From contig CM069441.1 in assembly GCA_035610835.1 (NCBI GenBank), forward strand, positions 100,561,606 to 100,625,605: DNA of 64,000 nucleotides, read 5' to 3'. Positions 11,151 to 22,631 of the stretch are shown here, piece by piece. The DNA comes from Ophiura sarsii. Lineage: Eukaryota; Echinodermata; Ophiuroidea; Amphilepidida; Ophiuridae. Position numbers and translations under genes: made by a program. The notes under the pieces are model-generated. The model saw only the letters and a program-made list of their open reading frames with translations, did not search any database and was not told the origin of the DNA. Position 1 is the first letter of the stretch, and each line of letters begins with the position of its first letter.

Positions 11151-12186
11151 GCCTAACCGTATGTGCTGGTAAAAGACGCTGCGTCGGTACATATCCATCC
11201 AGTCATACACATGTAGTTCTTCAATGCATTGCGGTTTGCGGGTCTGTAATTATTGATTAATTCTTTATTAATTAAGGTGATTACCCATTATTAAACATCT
11301 AAATTATTCAAATCAGTTTATTTACCAGAGTTTATGTACTTAGATGCAACAATTTCATTCCATAAACATGATTTAACTCAATTGCACTGAACTGTACTGT
11401 AGATGCCAAATTTGCTGCGCCGGACTCTCCTGCGCCAGACTCTCCTCCACCCCTGATGTTGGTTAATTAGCCATTAATTAACAAAAAAATGACAAAATTT
11501 TAACACATGCTAATACTTTTATCTTCTTGCCCTGCATAAGAGCTTTATTTTGATACCAAATTTAGCTATGTAGGTGGTATCTTTATACAAGAAATTGAAT
11601 AGACAATGTCATTTTTGATGTGCCGATGTCACAACTCCACCTTTTTGCAGGCCCAGTTCAAAACGCATGGCCAAATAAGAAAGATAATTTAAAGTTCATT
11701 AACAAAAATACAAGTGATAGTTGGTGAACAAAAAGTGTGCTAGTATGAGAAAGACATACAATAGAGCTAAAGTGAGGTATACAAAATCGCTCAAACACCA
11801 ATTTGGTGGAAGTAAATAAATGTGGTAAATCATATAGATATACTATTAAGAATGCTAAACATGATTACAATAATATAGTGGTGGATACAGGGGGCGGGCG
11901 CCCCCCGTAAAATTTGACAATATACCTTTTTTGTGTACCACTTTACCTTTTTCAGAGGCATAGGTAGGTTTCGTCTGTAATTGCCATTTGTACCATGCGG
12001 GGTTTTTTGCCGGTTTTGGGACAACCACACCCCCCTTAGCACTTAGCAGAATTTCACGAGCTGAAGGCAAAACAATTTGGGACCTTTTACGATTTTTGGG
12101 GGTTACCAATTAAAAAAAACCTTGATCAGCCCCCCGTAAATTTTAAAAACTGTAATAAGTTCATAAGTAAACTTCGCAATAAGAAT
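11151..12186. other. foldback interior, right part, non-coding
   Basis: A possible hAT-like left end (GTGGTGGATACAGGGGGCGG) lies at about 11880, but no matching right end was found. Nothing else is supported. Confidence 0.4.
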
Positions 12187-12451
12187 TACTGTAACTCGCC
12201 GGCTGGTCTTACTGTAACTCGCCGGTTGGTCTTACTGTAACTCGCCGGTTGGTCTTACTGTAACTCGCCGGTTGGTCTTACTGTAACTCGCCGGCTGGTC
12301 TTACTGTAACTCGCCGGTTGGTCTTACTGTAACTCGCCGGTTGGTCTTACTGTAACTCGCCGGTTGGTCTTACTGTAACTCGCCGGTTGGTCTTACTGTA
12401 ACTCGCCGGTTGTTCTTACTGTAACTCGCCGGTTGGTCTTACTGTAACTCT
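12187..12451. repeat. right foldback arm: 23-bp minisatellite, ~11 copies
   Basis: Reverse complement of the left-arm unit (CTGTAACTCGCCGGTTGGTC + TTA), about 11.5 copies against about 18 on the left. The arms therefore changed length independently after insertion or through slippage. Confidence 0.97.
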
Positions 12452-12493
12452 CCCATAACTTACCGCCCCATAACTCGCCGTTTATCCATCCCC

Positions 12494-12502
12494 GAAATGC
12501 GG
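12494..12502. repeat. 9-bp target site duplication, right copy
   Basis: GAAATGCGG, identical to 7188-7196. The pol reading frame resumes directly from it. Confidence 0.85.
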
Positions 12503-15265
12503 CACCAGATGAAATAACACCACTAACTGTAGAGCAACTGGAAAAAGAATTTCCAGGTGTATTTACTGGACTTGGAAAGCTGCCAGGTAAATACAGTATC
12601 GAAGTGGATCCAGATGTACATCCAGTCGTACACCCACCTCGCAAAGTTCCCGTAGCACTCAAAGAGAAGCTAAAACGTGAATTAGACCGGCTAGTAAGTG
12701 AAGAAATCATCACAGCTATAAAAGATGAGGCAACACCATGGGTAAACAGCATGGTAGTTGTTGACAAGCCGAATAAGACAAGAATCTGTTTGGATCCAAA
12801 GGATTTAAACAAAGCGATTAAACGCCGCCACTATCCAATGCCGACCATCGATGACATTTTGCCAGAACTAAATAACGCAAAGATATTCAGTGTCATGGAT
12901 GCAAAGGATGGATTTTGTCAAGTAGAGCTGACAGATGAAAGTTCAAGACTGACCATTCAATACGCCGTATGGTCGATACCGATGGCAGCGTATGCCATTT
13001 GGGTGGAAAACCAGTCCTGAGGAATACCAGAGACGGCAAGATCAAGTCTTAGAAGGTTTGCAAGGTGTCACAGCAGTAGCAGATGACATCCTGATTGTGG
13101 GCAAAGGCAGCACGATTGAAGAAGCTACAGAAAACCACAACAGAAATCTCATGAAGAGATGTCAAGATAAGAACTTGAAGCTAAACAAAGCAAAAGCCAA
13201 ACTAGCCTTGACTGAAGTAAAGTTCATAGGTCATTTGCTCACTGACCAAGGACTGAAACCAGATAAAGACAAAGTACGAGCGATACTACAGATGCCTAAG
13301 CCAGAAAATGTCACAGGAGTACGAAGAATCATAGGCTTCGTAAACTACTTGAGCAGATTCTTGCCCAGATTGAGTGATCTCTGTGAGCCTCTCCGAAAGT
13401 TGACACTGAAAGAAGTAGCTTGGCACTGGAATGAAGGGCATGATAAAGCCATGGATGCCATCAAGAAGGCAGTAACAGAGCATCCAATTCTGAAGTACTA
13501 TGAGCCAGATGAAGAGTTGACGCTGCAGGCCGACGCATCTGATACCGGTCTGGGCGCTGATTTAATCCAAAATGGACAACCGATAGCTTATGCTAGTAGA
13601 GCATTACTCGACGCTGAAACAAGATATGCTCAGATCGAGAAGGAGTTGTTAGCAGTGGTTTGGGGACTAGAACGATTCCATCAGTATACCTATGGAAGAC
13701 AAGTCAGCGTACAGTCTGATCATAAACCCCTAGAGATCATAACCAGAAAGCCACTCTACAAAGCACCTAAAAGACTGCAGACTCTCCTGTTAAGACTACA
13801 AAAGTATGAAGCAGAAATCAACTATCATCCAGGCAAGCATATGTATCTTGCAGATAGTCTGAGTAGAGCTTATCTACCAGATGTGGACAATCCAGTCGCA
13901 GTTCAAGAGAAAGAGACTGTAAACATGTTACAAAGTATGAGAGTAGCAGAACCAAGATTGGAAGAGATCCGCAGTGAAACCAAGAAAGACAAGTCAATGC
14001 AGCAACTGAAAGCAGTAATCTTCAGAGGATGGCCAGAACATAAAAGTGATGTGCCAAATGCTGCAGCTGTATATTACAACATAAGAGACGAACTGAGTGT
14101 CGAAGATGACATAATATGCCGTGGTGAAAGAGTAGTGGTTCCAAGATCCCTTCGTAAAGATATGATGAACAGAATCCATTCATCACATATGGGTGTGGAA
14201 GGCTGTTTGAGAAGAGCCAGAGAGATATTATATTGGCCGAGGATGAATGCAGAAGTTAAAGAGTTCATCGAGACATGTGAAGTATGTCGTACGTATGAGA
14301 CCAAACAGCAGAAAGAGACACTACAATCACATGACATACCAGATCGTCCATGGGCCAAAATAGGAACAGATTTGTTTACGATACATGGCCTAGACTACCT
14401 GCTGACAGTAGACTATTATTCAGGATTCTTTGAAGTAGACTACTTGGAAGACACAACATCCAAGACAGTTATCAGAAAGCTGAAGGCACATTTCTGTAGA
14501 TACGGAATTCCGGATGAGGTCGTGTCAGACAATGCGAGACAATATGTATGCACAGAATTTGAATCGTTCAGTAAGGAATGGTTGTTTAAGCATACAACAT
14601 CCTCGCCGTTATACCCACAAAGCAATGGAAAAGCAGAATCGTCGGTTAAGATAGCCAAGAATCTGATGCGCAAAGCTAAAGCATCAAAGACAGATGTTCA
14701 CTTAGCAATGCTGGAGTATAGAAACACTCCTACCAAAGATATGGACACAAGCCCAGTACAAAGACTGTTCAACAGAAGAACAAAGACTTTGTTACCAACC
14801 AAAGACAAGCTCCTGAAACCCGAGCTCAACAAGAAGGTTGCTGATCAACACCAACAGAAGCAGAAGAAGCAAGCTCAATATTATGACAAAACTGCTAAAG
14901 ACCTGCCCGAACTCAAGTCAGGTGATGTTGTACGTGTTCAACCTGGAAAGTACAAGAAAATCTGGACAAAGGCTGTTGTTAAGAAAAAAGTAGCACCAAG
15001 ATCCTACGAGATTGAAACTGAATCCGGTGTCATTTTGCGTCGCAACCGCAGACAACTCAAGTCATCCAAAGAACAATTCCAACCACAAGATAGTGATGAC
15101 TCAGATGATGACATGCCAGTTCAGCGATTTCCAACACAGCCAGAACAGCAGTGTGTACCGCAGCCACAGCAACATGATCAACCTCCAAAAGAATCAAAGT
15201 CCAGAGCAGGAAGATCAATCAGGAAGCCGCGTTACCTGCAAGATTACGTCACCCATTCCAATTAA
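12496..15265 (+). pseudogene. pol: Ty3/gypsy pol: RT, RNase H, integrase (frameshifted)
   Basis: The RT domain opens with a linker (EKEFPGVFTGLGKLPGKY) and HPPRKVP. RT motifs follow: KTRICLDPKDLN, SVMDAKDGFCQVEL, then PFGWKTSPEEYQ and the active-site VADD in VTAVADDILIVG. RNase H shows LQADASDTGLGADL, the ELLAVVWG helix and QSDHKPLE. Integrase shows HSSHMGVEG with CEVC zinc-finger pieces, a DDE core (GTDLF, VSDNARQY, NGKAES) and a C-terminal RVQPGKYKKIW segment. A frameshift at about 12953-12957 breaks RT between the SRLT and PFGW motifs, so the second open stretch runs 12992-15265. The D-N-A-R-Q sequence replaces the usual D-N-G-P-Q of integrase. The 5' part is separated from its upstream sequence by the foldback insertion. 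Confidence 0.93.
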
Positions 15266-16324
15266 GGTGTACCTTATAGGGATCATTTTTGGTAACATTA
15301 CTGGCATTGTTTTGATTTCATTGATAATGATTAGTATTTAGCATGAGACTCAGGCCAAGTCTACAGATTATTTTGTTTTAAAAAATCATTTTGTGTGATT
15401 ATTTACATTTATTGAGGCTTGAACCAGGTCTAGTTTCCTGTGGATGAGCAGTTTTAAGTTCATCAAAAAGACTTGATTCAAGACTATCATGTGATTTCAT
15501 TGCTAATTTTTGCTAATTTTAAACATGTCAATTTTGTGTCATAATTGCATCAATCAGTTTTATATACAAATTACTGTGTAATTTGCCAGTTATATAATTT
15601 CCAAATTTTAGATGATGAGATTATAAATAATACATAACTCATCTAAGTTAATTACATAGAAATGTTGGAAGTCTACCAACAGTTTCGCTTCACAATACCA
15701 GACATATGTATACACATGCATGTTTTACATGTTCCAGCATGTTACATGTTACACACACTAAAAAATTAATTTGGGTACCAAATTCAGTGAAAAATTTACT
15801 GATTATTTTGTATGCTATGCCTCCTCAATTATTTTGCCAGTGGAGCAGCTTTGGAGATGTCAAGTCAACGCAACATGTCATCCAGTCAATCATCAGACAT
15901 TTTATCAAGTCATCTTGCCAGCACTGTTGTGTTAATTTTTTTGTGATTGGAGGAGAAAAGAGGAGTCAAATATGCATAGCTTTATTGTGTGAAAACCAGA
16001 ACAGTGTATCCGGTATGAAAGCCGAGGTTCTGAGTTTAATTATTACCAATCAATCATTTGATCATATGTGTTTTAAATGTAGAAATCTAACTACATTTCA
16101 GAGTTGTTTAAAGTGTTTTAAAAGTTTGAAGTTTATAGTTCAAATGAAAACTAACTCCACAAGAACTCAATCAAACAGACTGAACAATATATCAATACCA
16201 GAGACTATATTGAAAGCAACTCACAGTGAACTGTCATGTAAACTCTATAGTTAAAGACTGTAACTTTATTATGAATGCATTAATCTTGTATCTGAAAGTA
16301 CATGCAAAGTATTAACCTTTCTTT
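15266..16324 (+). other. retroelement 3' segment between pol and LTR
   Basis: About 1.06 kb between the pol stop and the polypurine tract. One open frame (15706-16254, 182 codons, Cys-rich) has no signal peptide, membrane anchor or known Env motif, so I do not call it a gene. This is long for an untranslated tail and could be decayed accessory sequence. Confidence 0.6.
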
Positions 16325-16337
16325 AAAGGAAGGGGGA
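16325..16337 (+). promoter_or_regulatory. polypurine tract
   Basis: AAAGGAAGGGGGA directly abuts the TG start of the 3' LTR, the expected plus-strand priming site of an LTR retrotransposon. Confidence 0.85.
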
Positions 16338-16515
16338 TGTTAGAGTAAAGCATTACATTGGGCAACAGTTAATGTTTACATAATGCAACCGGCAACCCAC
16401 ATTATAATATACGGGCAGCCGATATTACAATGGAGTAGAATGAACAATAACATTAAATATGTGGATCATAAATGAGTCTATTAATGTGTTATAAAGAGCC
16501 CAGGAGGTACAAATA
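16338..16515 (+). repeat. 3' LTR (178 bp)
   Basis: Begins TGTTAGAGTAAAGCATTACA and shares about 105 bp with 6981-7104. A TATA-like TATAAAG lies at 16490-16496 near its 3' end. The boundary is set by the flanking CCAAA shared with the 5' side. Unusually it does not end in the canonical CA (it ends AAATA on this boundary), so the exact end may be off by a few bases. Confidence 0.82.
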
Positions 16516-17645
16516 CCAAATCCCATCAAGATAGGCCTTACTGATCTATTTGACCCCATATTTGACCCCCGATGACCCCGAAAAATTAATCAACAAAAAG
16601 AACACACCACCCCCCCCTTCCCTCCACCAAATCCCATCAAGATAGGCCTTACTGATCTATTTGACCCCATATTTGACCCCCAATGACCCCGAAAAATTAA
16701 TCAACAAAAAGAACACACCATCCCTCTTCCGTCCACCAAATCCCATCAAGATAGGCCTTACTGATCTATTTGACCCCATATTTGACCCCCGATGACCCCG
16801 AAAAATTAATCAACAAAAAGAACACACCCCCTTCCCTCCACCAAATCCCATCAAGATAGGCCTTACTGATCTATTTGACCCCATATTTGACCCCTGATGA
16901 CCCCGAAAAATTAAGAACAAAAAGAACACCCCATCCCCCTTCCCTCCACCAAATCCAATCAAGATAGGCCTTATGGATCTTATTTGACCCCCGATGACCT
17001 TGAATGACCTCTGATGACCTTGAAAATGTATTCAGCAAAAAGAACACACCACTCCCCTTCCCTCCACCAAATCTCATAATATAGGCCTTACTGATCTATT
17101 TGACCCCATATTTGACCCCGATGACCTCTGGTGACCTTGAAAATTTAATCAGCAAAAAGAACACACCACCCCCCCCCCCCTTCCCTCCACCAAATCCCAT
17201 CAAGATAGACCTTACTGATCTATTTGACCCCATATTTGACCCCCGATGACCTTGAATGACCTCCGATGACCTTGAAAATGTAATCAGCAAAAAGAACACA
17301 CCACCCCCTTCCCTCCACCAAATCCCATCAAGATCGGCCTTACGGATCTTATTTGACCCCATATTTGACCCCGATGACCTTGAATGACCTCCAATGACCT
17401 TGAAAATCTAATCAGCAAAAGAACACCCCACCCCCTTCCCTGACATCAAGTCCCATCAAGATAGGCCTTATGGATCTCTAGATATCGCGTCACAACGCGT
17501 CTCAAAAGTTTTAAGCATATTTGACCCCGATGACCTTGTATGACCCCCGATGACCTTGAAAAATCAATCAGCAACAGAACGCACCACCCCTTCCCTCCAC
17601 CAAGTCCCATCACGATAGGCCTTACGGATCTCCAGATATCGCGTC
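16516..17645. repeat. ~110-125 bp satellite, right flank
   Basis: About nine to ten further monomers of the satellite seen at 6434-6980, resuming at CCAAATCCCATCAAGATAGG. The last two monomers carry an extra AGATATCGCGTCACAA piece (about 17481 and 17635) and are more diverged. Some minus-strand frames are open only because of the repeat. Confidence 0.92.
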
Positions 17646-18025
17646 ACAAAGGTATTTCTTAGCACACGGCTGACGGCGGACGGCATACGGCGGACGCCGG
17701 ACAGAAATAGTGATAACATAGTCTCTTTCTGATTACATCAGGCGAGACAATAAACTGCATAGGTACATGTAATTTACAAAGACTACAAAATAATTTTGAC
17801 AATTTTCCATATACTAAAAACAAAATGGCAACCTCCATGTATATGTAGAAAGACCTAAATGTGCAAAAATATGCAATTCTATGCTAAAAGGTTGGCGGGC
17901 TTTCGCCCGCCACTCAAAAAGCGCAAGTATCCGTCAAACAAAGCTGCTCACTGCGCTACAGACATCAGAAAAACAAACAAAGAACATGAAAACAAGCAAT
18001 TATATAAATGCAGAAACATAATAAT
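17646..18025. other. unique non-coding DNA
   Basis: Contains CGGACGGCATACGGCGGACG at about 17673 and a small GGCGGGCTTTCGCCCGCC hairpin at about 17894. Nothing else seen. Confidence 0.5.
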
Positions 18026-18721
18026 ATAGGGGAAATAGGGCAATTTGGGACACCATAATCATTTCGGCATACAGTGTTTACAATTATTTCATTGAGGTAT
18101 TAGGAACTATTAAGCACACAATAAGACAACCCAAAGTACATTTTCACAAAGCTTTGTGCTATTTTGATGTTTGAAAGATATTTAAAAATTACATTTTCTC
18201 TTTTTTTAATTTGTCCCATTTTGCCTCACATGTTGGGGCATAATGGGACACGCTCAAAAACTGAATATGGGTACAATGGGACATTTTTTGGCATCAATAA
18301 ATTATGTTTTATGCATCATTTTCTGAATACCTGGTGTTACATACATTTGTGTGCAAAGTGCTAATTATTTAAATAATTGACTATGTAGTAAAACAACAAT
18401 GATATAATTATATTGCATTTTAACACAAAACGTGAACACAGTTTGGGTTAATACACTCAAAGCTATATAAAATATTCAATCATTAACTTTGTTGCAAACA
18501 ATTATTTTATTCACATGTAAGTCGGTCTTATAACACCAATTTGATTGTATTCATTATTAGAAAACCTTAAAACGGTGAAAAATGAATGGATTGTTATGAA
18601 AGCTATTATATTCTATAACAAGTCAGTCTTATAACACCAATTAATTGTATATGAAATGCAATCCAATACAAGTGCAAGTGTCCCATTTTACTCCGTGTCC
18701 CAATTTACCCCAGTGTACCCT
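18026..18721. mobile_element. possible inverted-repeat element
   Basis: TAGGGGAAATAGGGCAATTT at 18026 resembles, inverted, AAATTGGGACACGGAG.. and TACACTGGGGTAAATTGGGA at 18685-18721. GGGACA motifs recur inside, and GTCGGTCTTATAACACCAAT recurs at about 18520 and 18625. The arms are quite diverged. Confidence 0.45.
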
Positions 18722-18838
18722 ACTACTACTATACTAACACATAATGTAATATACAACATTACAAGTCATTGGCAAAAGCATTTTTGAACAAGGGAGTTTT
18801 TAGTGCTGTCTTAAATGATGATAAGCTACAACAATTCC

Positions 18839-19270
18839 CCCCGGGCCGGGGGGGGGGGGGGGGGGCACTGACATTTGAAAAGGGTATAGGTATGTGCCGC
18901 GCTGAAGACCCCCTTTTTCACCCTCTGCTGCTAGTTCTTATGACCCCCCTTTTGAGCATGCATCAGTTCTTAAGACCCCAATTTTATTGAAAATTCAAAA
19001 ATCGCGAAATTTTGCGTTCCAAATCCCCAATTTTGTGTGCCAAAACCCCAATTCTTCGAACATTTTGCGTTCTTAAACCAAAATAAATCGAAAATTGAAC
19101 TATAGGCCAGTTCTCAAGACCTATTTTTTGGAAAAAAATCAGTTCCTAAGACCCTATTTTTCGTCATAAAATCCACTCAGTTCAGTTCTGTAGCCCCCCT
19201 TTTTGAGACCCTGGGCGGCACACCCCTACCCAAAAAAAAAGTTGAGTGCCCCCCCCCCCCCCCCACGGGA
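18839..19270. mobile_element. MITE with poly-G/poly-C inverted termini
   Basis: Left end CCCCGGGCC then about 17 G then CACTGAC. Right end GTTGAGTG then about 20 C then ACGGGA: inverted counterparts. The octamer ACAATTCC flanks both sides (18831-18838 and 19271-19278), consistent with an 8-bp target duplication. The interior contains several diverged copies of AGTTCT(T/A)AGACCCC. Confidence 0.65.
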
Positions 19271-19452
19271 ACAATTCCTGACCATGCTGACATGTTATTA
19301 TGGGAAGATGGTTCACAGTTTTGGAGCACATATTGCAAATGCGCAATCACCGAAAGAGTATACTTGATCTTGATTCACAGTTAATAAATTGACGATTTGC
19401 ATACGTGGATGTGCCTCCCAGACTTTGAAATTCCGACTGATTTGATGTGAAA

Positions 19453-20170
19453 TATAAACTGCTCACAAAAAGTTAGGAAACTTTTTTCATCAAGTATATT
19501 TTTATTATTTATTAACCTCTTTGTATATGTGATATATCAATGGAAAGCTGAAGTGTTCCTCTTTAAAATTATACCACATTTGCAATGATTACATGTTGCT
19601 GAACTTGGCAACATGAATGAGAATGAGGCAAAGTCACAAATCAAATGTGCCAAAATTACCGTTATCTGTGCTAAACAGTCAATAGTAGTAATGATCAATA
19701 ATCAAACCGGTCATGCTTGAGAACTATGAATGGTTTACACAAAGATTTGCACCAGTGAGCACAACACACACAAGTTAACCTTCCTTTCTTTAGAAAACCA
19801 TTGTTTGGGTATTTGCAACACTGGGTTAACAGGTAGAAGGTCATGAAGGTAAGCGATGAAAGGTTTAGGCCTACAACTTCTTAATTTTTCTGAGACACAA
19901 TAAACGTTTTGAAGTTTCAATATGCCGCGTTTAACAGATTGACAAAGCTCGTTTAGCACAGATAACGGTAATTTTGGCACATCTGGTGATTTTGCCTCAT
20001 TCTCATTAATGTGGCCAAGTCCAGCAACATGTCATCATTGCACATTTGGTATCATTTTAAAGAAGAACACTTCAGCTTTCCATTGATATGCAACATAATA
20101 CAAGAGGGTAATAAATGATAACAATATACTTGATTAAAAAAGTTTCCTAACTTTTTGTGAGCAGTTTATA
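19453..20170. mobile_element. 718-bp DNA element with ~230-bp inverted repeats
   Basis: Left TATAAACTGCTCACAAAAAG mirrors the right end CTTTTTGTGAGCAGTTTATA. Homology continues through the CAATGGAAAGCTGAAGTG and GATAACGGTAATTTTGGCAC landmarks. The TA at each end suggests Tc1/mariner-type targeting. No transposase remains. Confidence 0.85.
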
Positions 20171-20336
20171 TATGACGTCTAATTAGCCAAAACCAGATCA
20201 TGACAACCATACCCTCCTCAAAAGGGAACACTGCAAAAGTCATATTTGTTTTTCATATGAACTGAAAGATCTTCAATATACAGGTCTAAATGGAAGGATT
20301 CCAAGTCCCTCCAAAAGTTGATTTTCTAATACAGAC

Positions 20337-20510
20337 TACCGTAAAACAACTTAATTTTGCTTATTTCGCTAGGAGATCTAATTCGCCAAATTAAATTGCC
20401 GCCAATTATATTATTTATAATGGTCATAGGAAGATGATACAAATGATGGAAATTAAATTGGCGCAAAAAGTTGACTAAATGCCAATTCGCTAAATTAAGT
20501 TGCCGTGATG
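20337..20510. mobile_element. possible short inverted-repeat element
   Basis: ACCGTAAAACAACTTAATTT at about 20338 is loosely mirrored by AATTAAGTTGCCGTGAT ending at about 20510. The pairing is imperfect. Confidence 0.35.
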
Positions 20511-20640
20511 CCTATTCTGAAGGTTGCACATAAAGAAAACTCATAAAGTGACTTATCGTTCTAAAGACTGTTTCATAACTTATAACAATGTATTTGACCG
20601 ATCAGCAGTATTCCAGTATGCTAAAGGCATATCAATACAT

Positions 20641-21047
20641 TTAAAGGGACACTAAGAGATGTGTTGGAGGCAGCGCCCTCAATTATGATAAAAACTGAGA
20701 TTAGTTTATTTTTATAATTGTATTACATGTATGAACTTACACCTATAAGGATTAAGAAAAATCAGCTCTTTTTGTACAAGAAAACGTCGATTCAAAAAAT
20801 GCTTATCCCGCGGGACCAGCATTTTACGTCCGACAGTATCCCCGTGCAGTACGCGTGATACATAACGCGAACCATATTTGCATAGAGGGCGTTTTTCAAT
20901 AAATAGCGATGATATTGTTTAAATCTAGTTTTGCTGTGTTTTTTGTTAGTAGAAACAACAATAATGGCGATTTTTAATGTTCATCTTGAATTCTGAAGTA
21001 AATTTTTAAACATTTAAACTTTTCAACACCACTTAATGTCCCTTTAA
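20641..21047. mobile_element. TTAA-flanked MITE (TTAAAGGGACAYTAAG ends)
   Basis: Starts TTAAAGGGACACTAAG and ends CTTAATGTCCCTTTAA: 16-bp inverted ends with one mismatch, including TTAA, the target of piggyBac- and Kolobok-type transposases. An internal GCGCCCTCAATTAT block is shared with the element at 38582. Confidence 0.75.
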
Positions 21048-21609
21048 GTTGATATTATACTATTCAAGCCTACACTTGAGTTGTGTTGCTTACAGTCTTA
21101 TTAAAATTGTGCTCTTATATCTAAATCTAATCATGCAGTACAGAGAAAGTAAGAAAAACCCATTGATTTATTTTGAGGGTAATTTTCCATTTCCGTTGTC
21201 CAAAATCTCTCTGGCATTGACTACATCATAGAAAGAGAAATAGATGTCAAATACCATTCACTATGTGTCGCCATGATTCAGAGCTATACTCATGAGTATG
21301 ACCAATGGCATGAGTCTGACATTCATATTAGATATGTTATGAGGGAAGAGGTAGAACTTATCGAATGACCCTCATACAATGGTATTTATTTGCGCCATCT
21401 ACATTATCATCAAATCCCTTTCAAACATTAACAAACCATTTTAACATCATTTCATCAAAAAACAGACAAATGCAATGCAAATGTATGTGAACTTATTAGT
21501 ATTTCAGATATTTTTAATAAAATCATTGACAATGATCATTATACAAAATCTCAGAATAAAATCAAAATGTTAAAATAAAAACATCTATTCCTCATAGTTT
21601 CAAATTTTG
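21048..21609. other. unique non-coding DNA
   Basis: No recognisable gene or repeat. Confidence 0.5.
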
Positions 21610-21811
21610 ATGCTATAGTCTATTTGGCCATCAGGAGACAGTGACGTAACCGTGTATTCTACTAATCGCAGCACATAACGTGCGCGCCTACTCGAGGTGC
21701 TGGCATATACACACGAGCATTCAAAGACGGAAGATACATAAGCATGCGTAAAAGCTGCGCCTGTTAAGTTACGTCACCGTCCAGAGGAAGTCAAATAGAG
21801 TATAGTGTGCC
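21610..21811. mobile_element. MITE with ~40-bp inverted ends
   Basis: ATAGTCTATTTGG..CAGTGACGTAAC at the left mirrors GTTACGTCACCG..TCAAATAGAGTATAGT at the right. The interior is about 110 bp. Confidence 0.7.
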
Positions 21812-22631
21812 TGCTCATTAAAACAAGGCGGTTCTCGAACAGAACGTCGCGCCTACTTGCACGATAGTGTCTGATAACATGTCATTAATGAGTAAATCAG
21901 TATTTTTGCAGTAGTAGAGGGATTGTATCTTGTAAAAGTGGTTTTTTTAAATGAATTTATTATTAATTGAACATCAATTCAAGTCAGTTCTCTTTCCTGA
22001 ATCAAGGCTGTGCACAACATGGCATACATCAACAATTTATTAGTGTTATTTTATAAAACAAATGAATGTAAAAGTCATCTTACTAACTTGGACATTTTGA
22101 ACAACATTGTATACACCAAAATGTATTTTGTGTCATATACCATGAAAATTCTAACAACCAGTATAAACATTATTTGTTAATATTGACTCAATGTGATTGG
22201 AACATGAGGTTCTTATTTTCTCTCTGGCTTTAGGGCTGTACACAGTTGGAATACACCAATGCACCACAAATTGACCCGTCCTCATGCTTGAACATTACAG
22301 TCAGCGTCATAATGCTATGGACATAATTCCAACGATGCGTGCATAAGTACATGCAGATGAGCGGACGTGCATACCAGAAGCTTTCAAAAAATAACCGCGC
22401 ATCCTGGTTGATCAATCGTGGAATCGTCACACGCATGCATGCAGTTGTTCGCACATTTCATGCATCTGGACGCAGCTCGGCGAACAACAACAAAACATGC
22501 TCGCGTGAAACAGCTTGAATTTTGTCTGTAGCATTATGACAGTAATATAGCCTCCTATGTAGCCGTTGCGCTTGATGTGTTTTAAGTGCTATTTCGCACC
22601 TTATTGTAAATAGTGCAGCCATTTCACTGGG
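21812..22631. other. non-coding DNA 3' of SIRT7
   Basis: A fragment ACAAGGCGGTTCTCGAAC at about 21832 is shared with about 6313. Otherwise nothing supported. Part may be distal 3' UTR. Confidence 0.4.

Larger units (their letters stand above)
7197..12493. mobile_element. foldback-like element (5.3 kb) with minisatellite inverted arms
   Basis: The ends are inverted copies. The left end reads GGTCCGG.. and then ACGGCGAGTTATGGGGCGG. The right end, read inward, is GGGGATGG.. and then the same ACGGCGAGTTATGGGGCGG. Each then runs into inverted arrays of a 23-bp unit. The element is flanked by a perfect 9-bp duplication, GAAATGCGG. Long inverted termini built of tandem subrepeats are the hallmark of foldback elements (Drosophila FB, sea-urchin TU). 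A 9-bp duplication also fits FB and Mutator-type transposition. No transposase frame is visible inside, so this copy looks non-autonomous. The interior holds AT-rich DNA, a telomere-ended tRNA-like element (8028-8285) and another inverted-repeat element (9810-11150). Confidence 0.88.
6981..16515 (+). mobile_element. Ty3/gypsy LTR retrotransposon, degenerate and interrupted
   Basis: An LTR starting TGTTAGAGTAAAGCATTACA occurs at 6981 and again at 16338. A polypurine tract precedes the second copy. A pol region with RT, RNase H and integrase lies between, on the plus strand. The element sits in a satellite monomer, and the bases CCAAA flank it on both sides (6976-6980 and 16516-16520), consistent with a 5-bp target duplication. 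Gag, protease and primer-binding site are not visible: the 5' LTR is truncated and runs directly into sequence just upstream of RT, so an internal deletion is inferred. The pol region is further split by the foldback-like element at 7197-12493. This copy cannot be autonomous. Confidence 0.9.

Noticed and set aside
11880..12130. Possible hAT-type element (GTGGTGGATACAGGGGG)
   Set aside because: No matching right terminus or 8-bp duplication was found.
12393..12812. Minus-strand open frame opposite pol
   Set aside because: It is antisense to RT and partly made of the 23-bp repeat.
16871..17362. Open minus-strand frames with GGG-rich repeats of IRWREGG type
   Set aside because: They are translations of the ~110-bp satellite.
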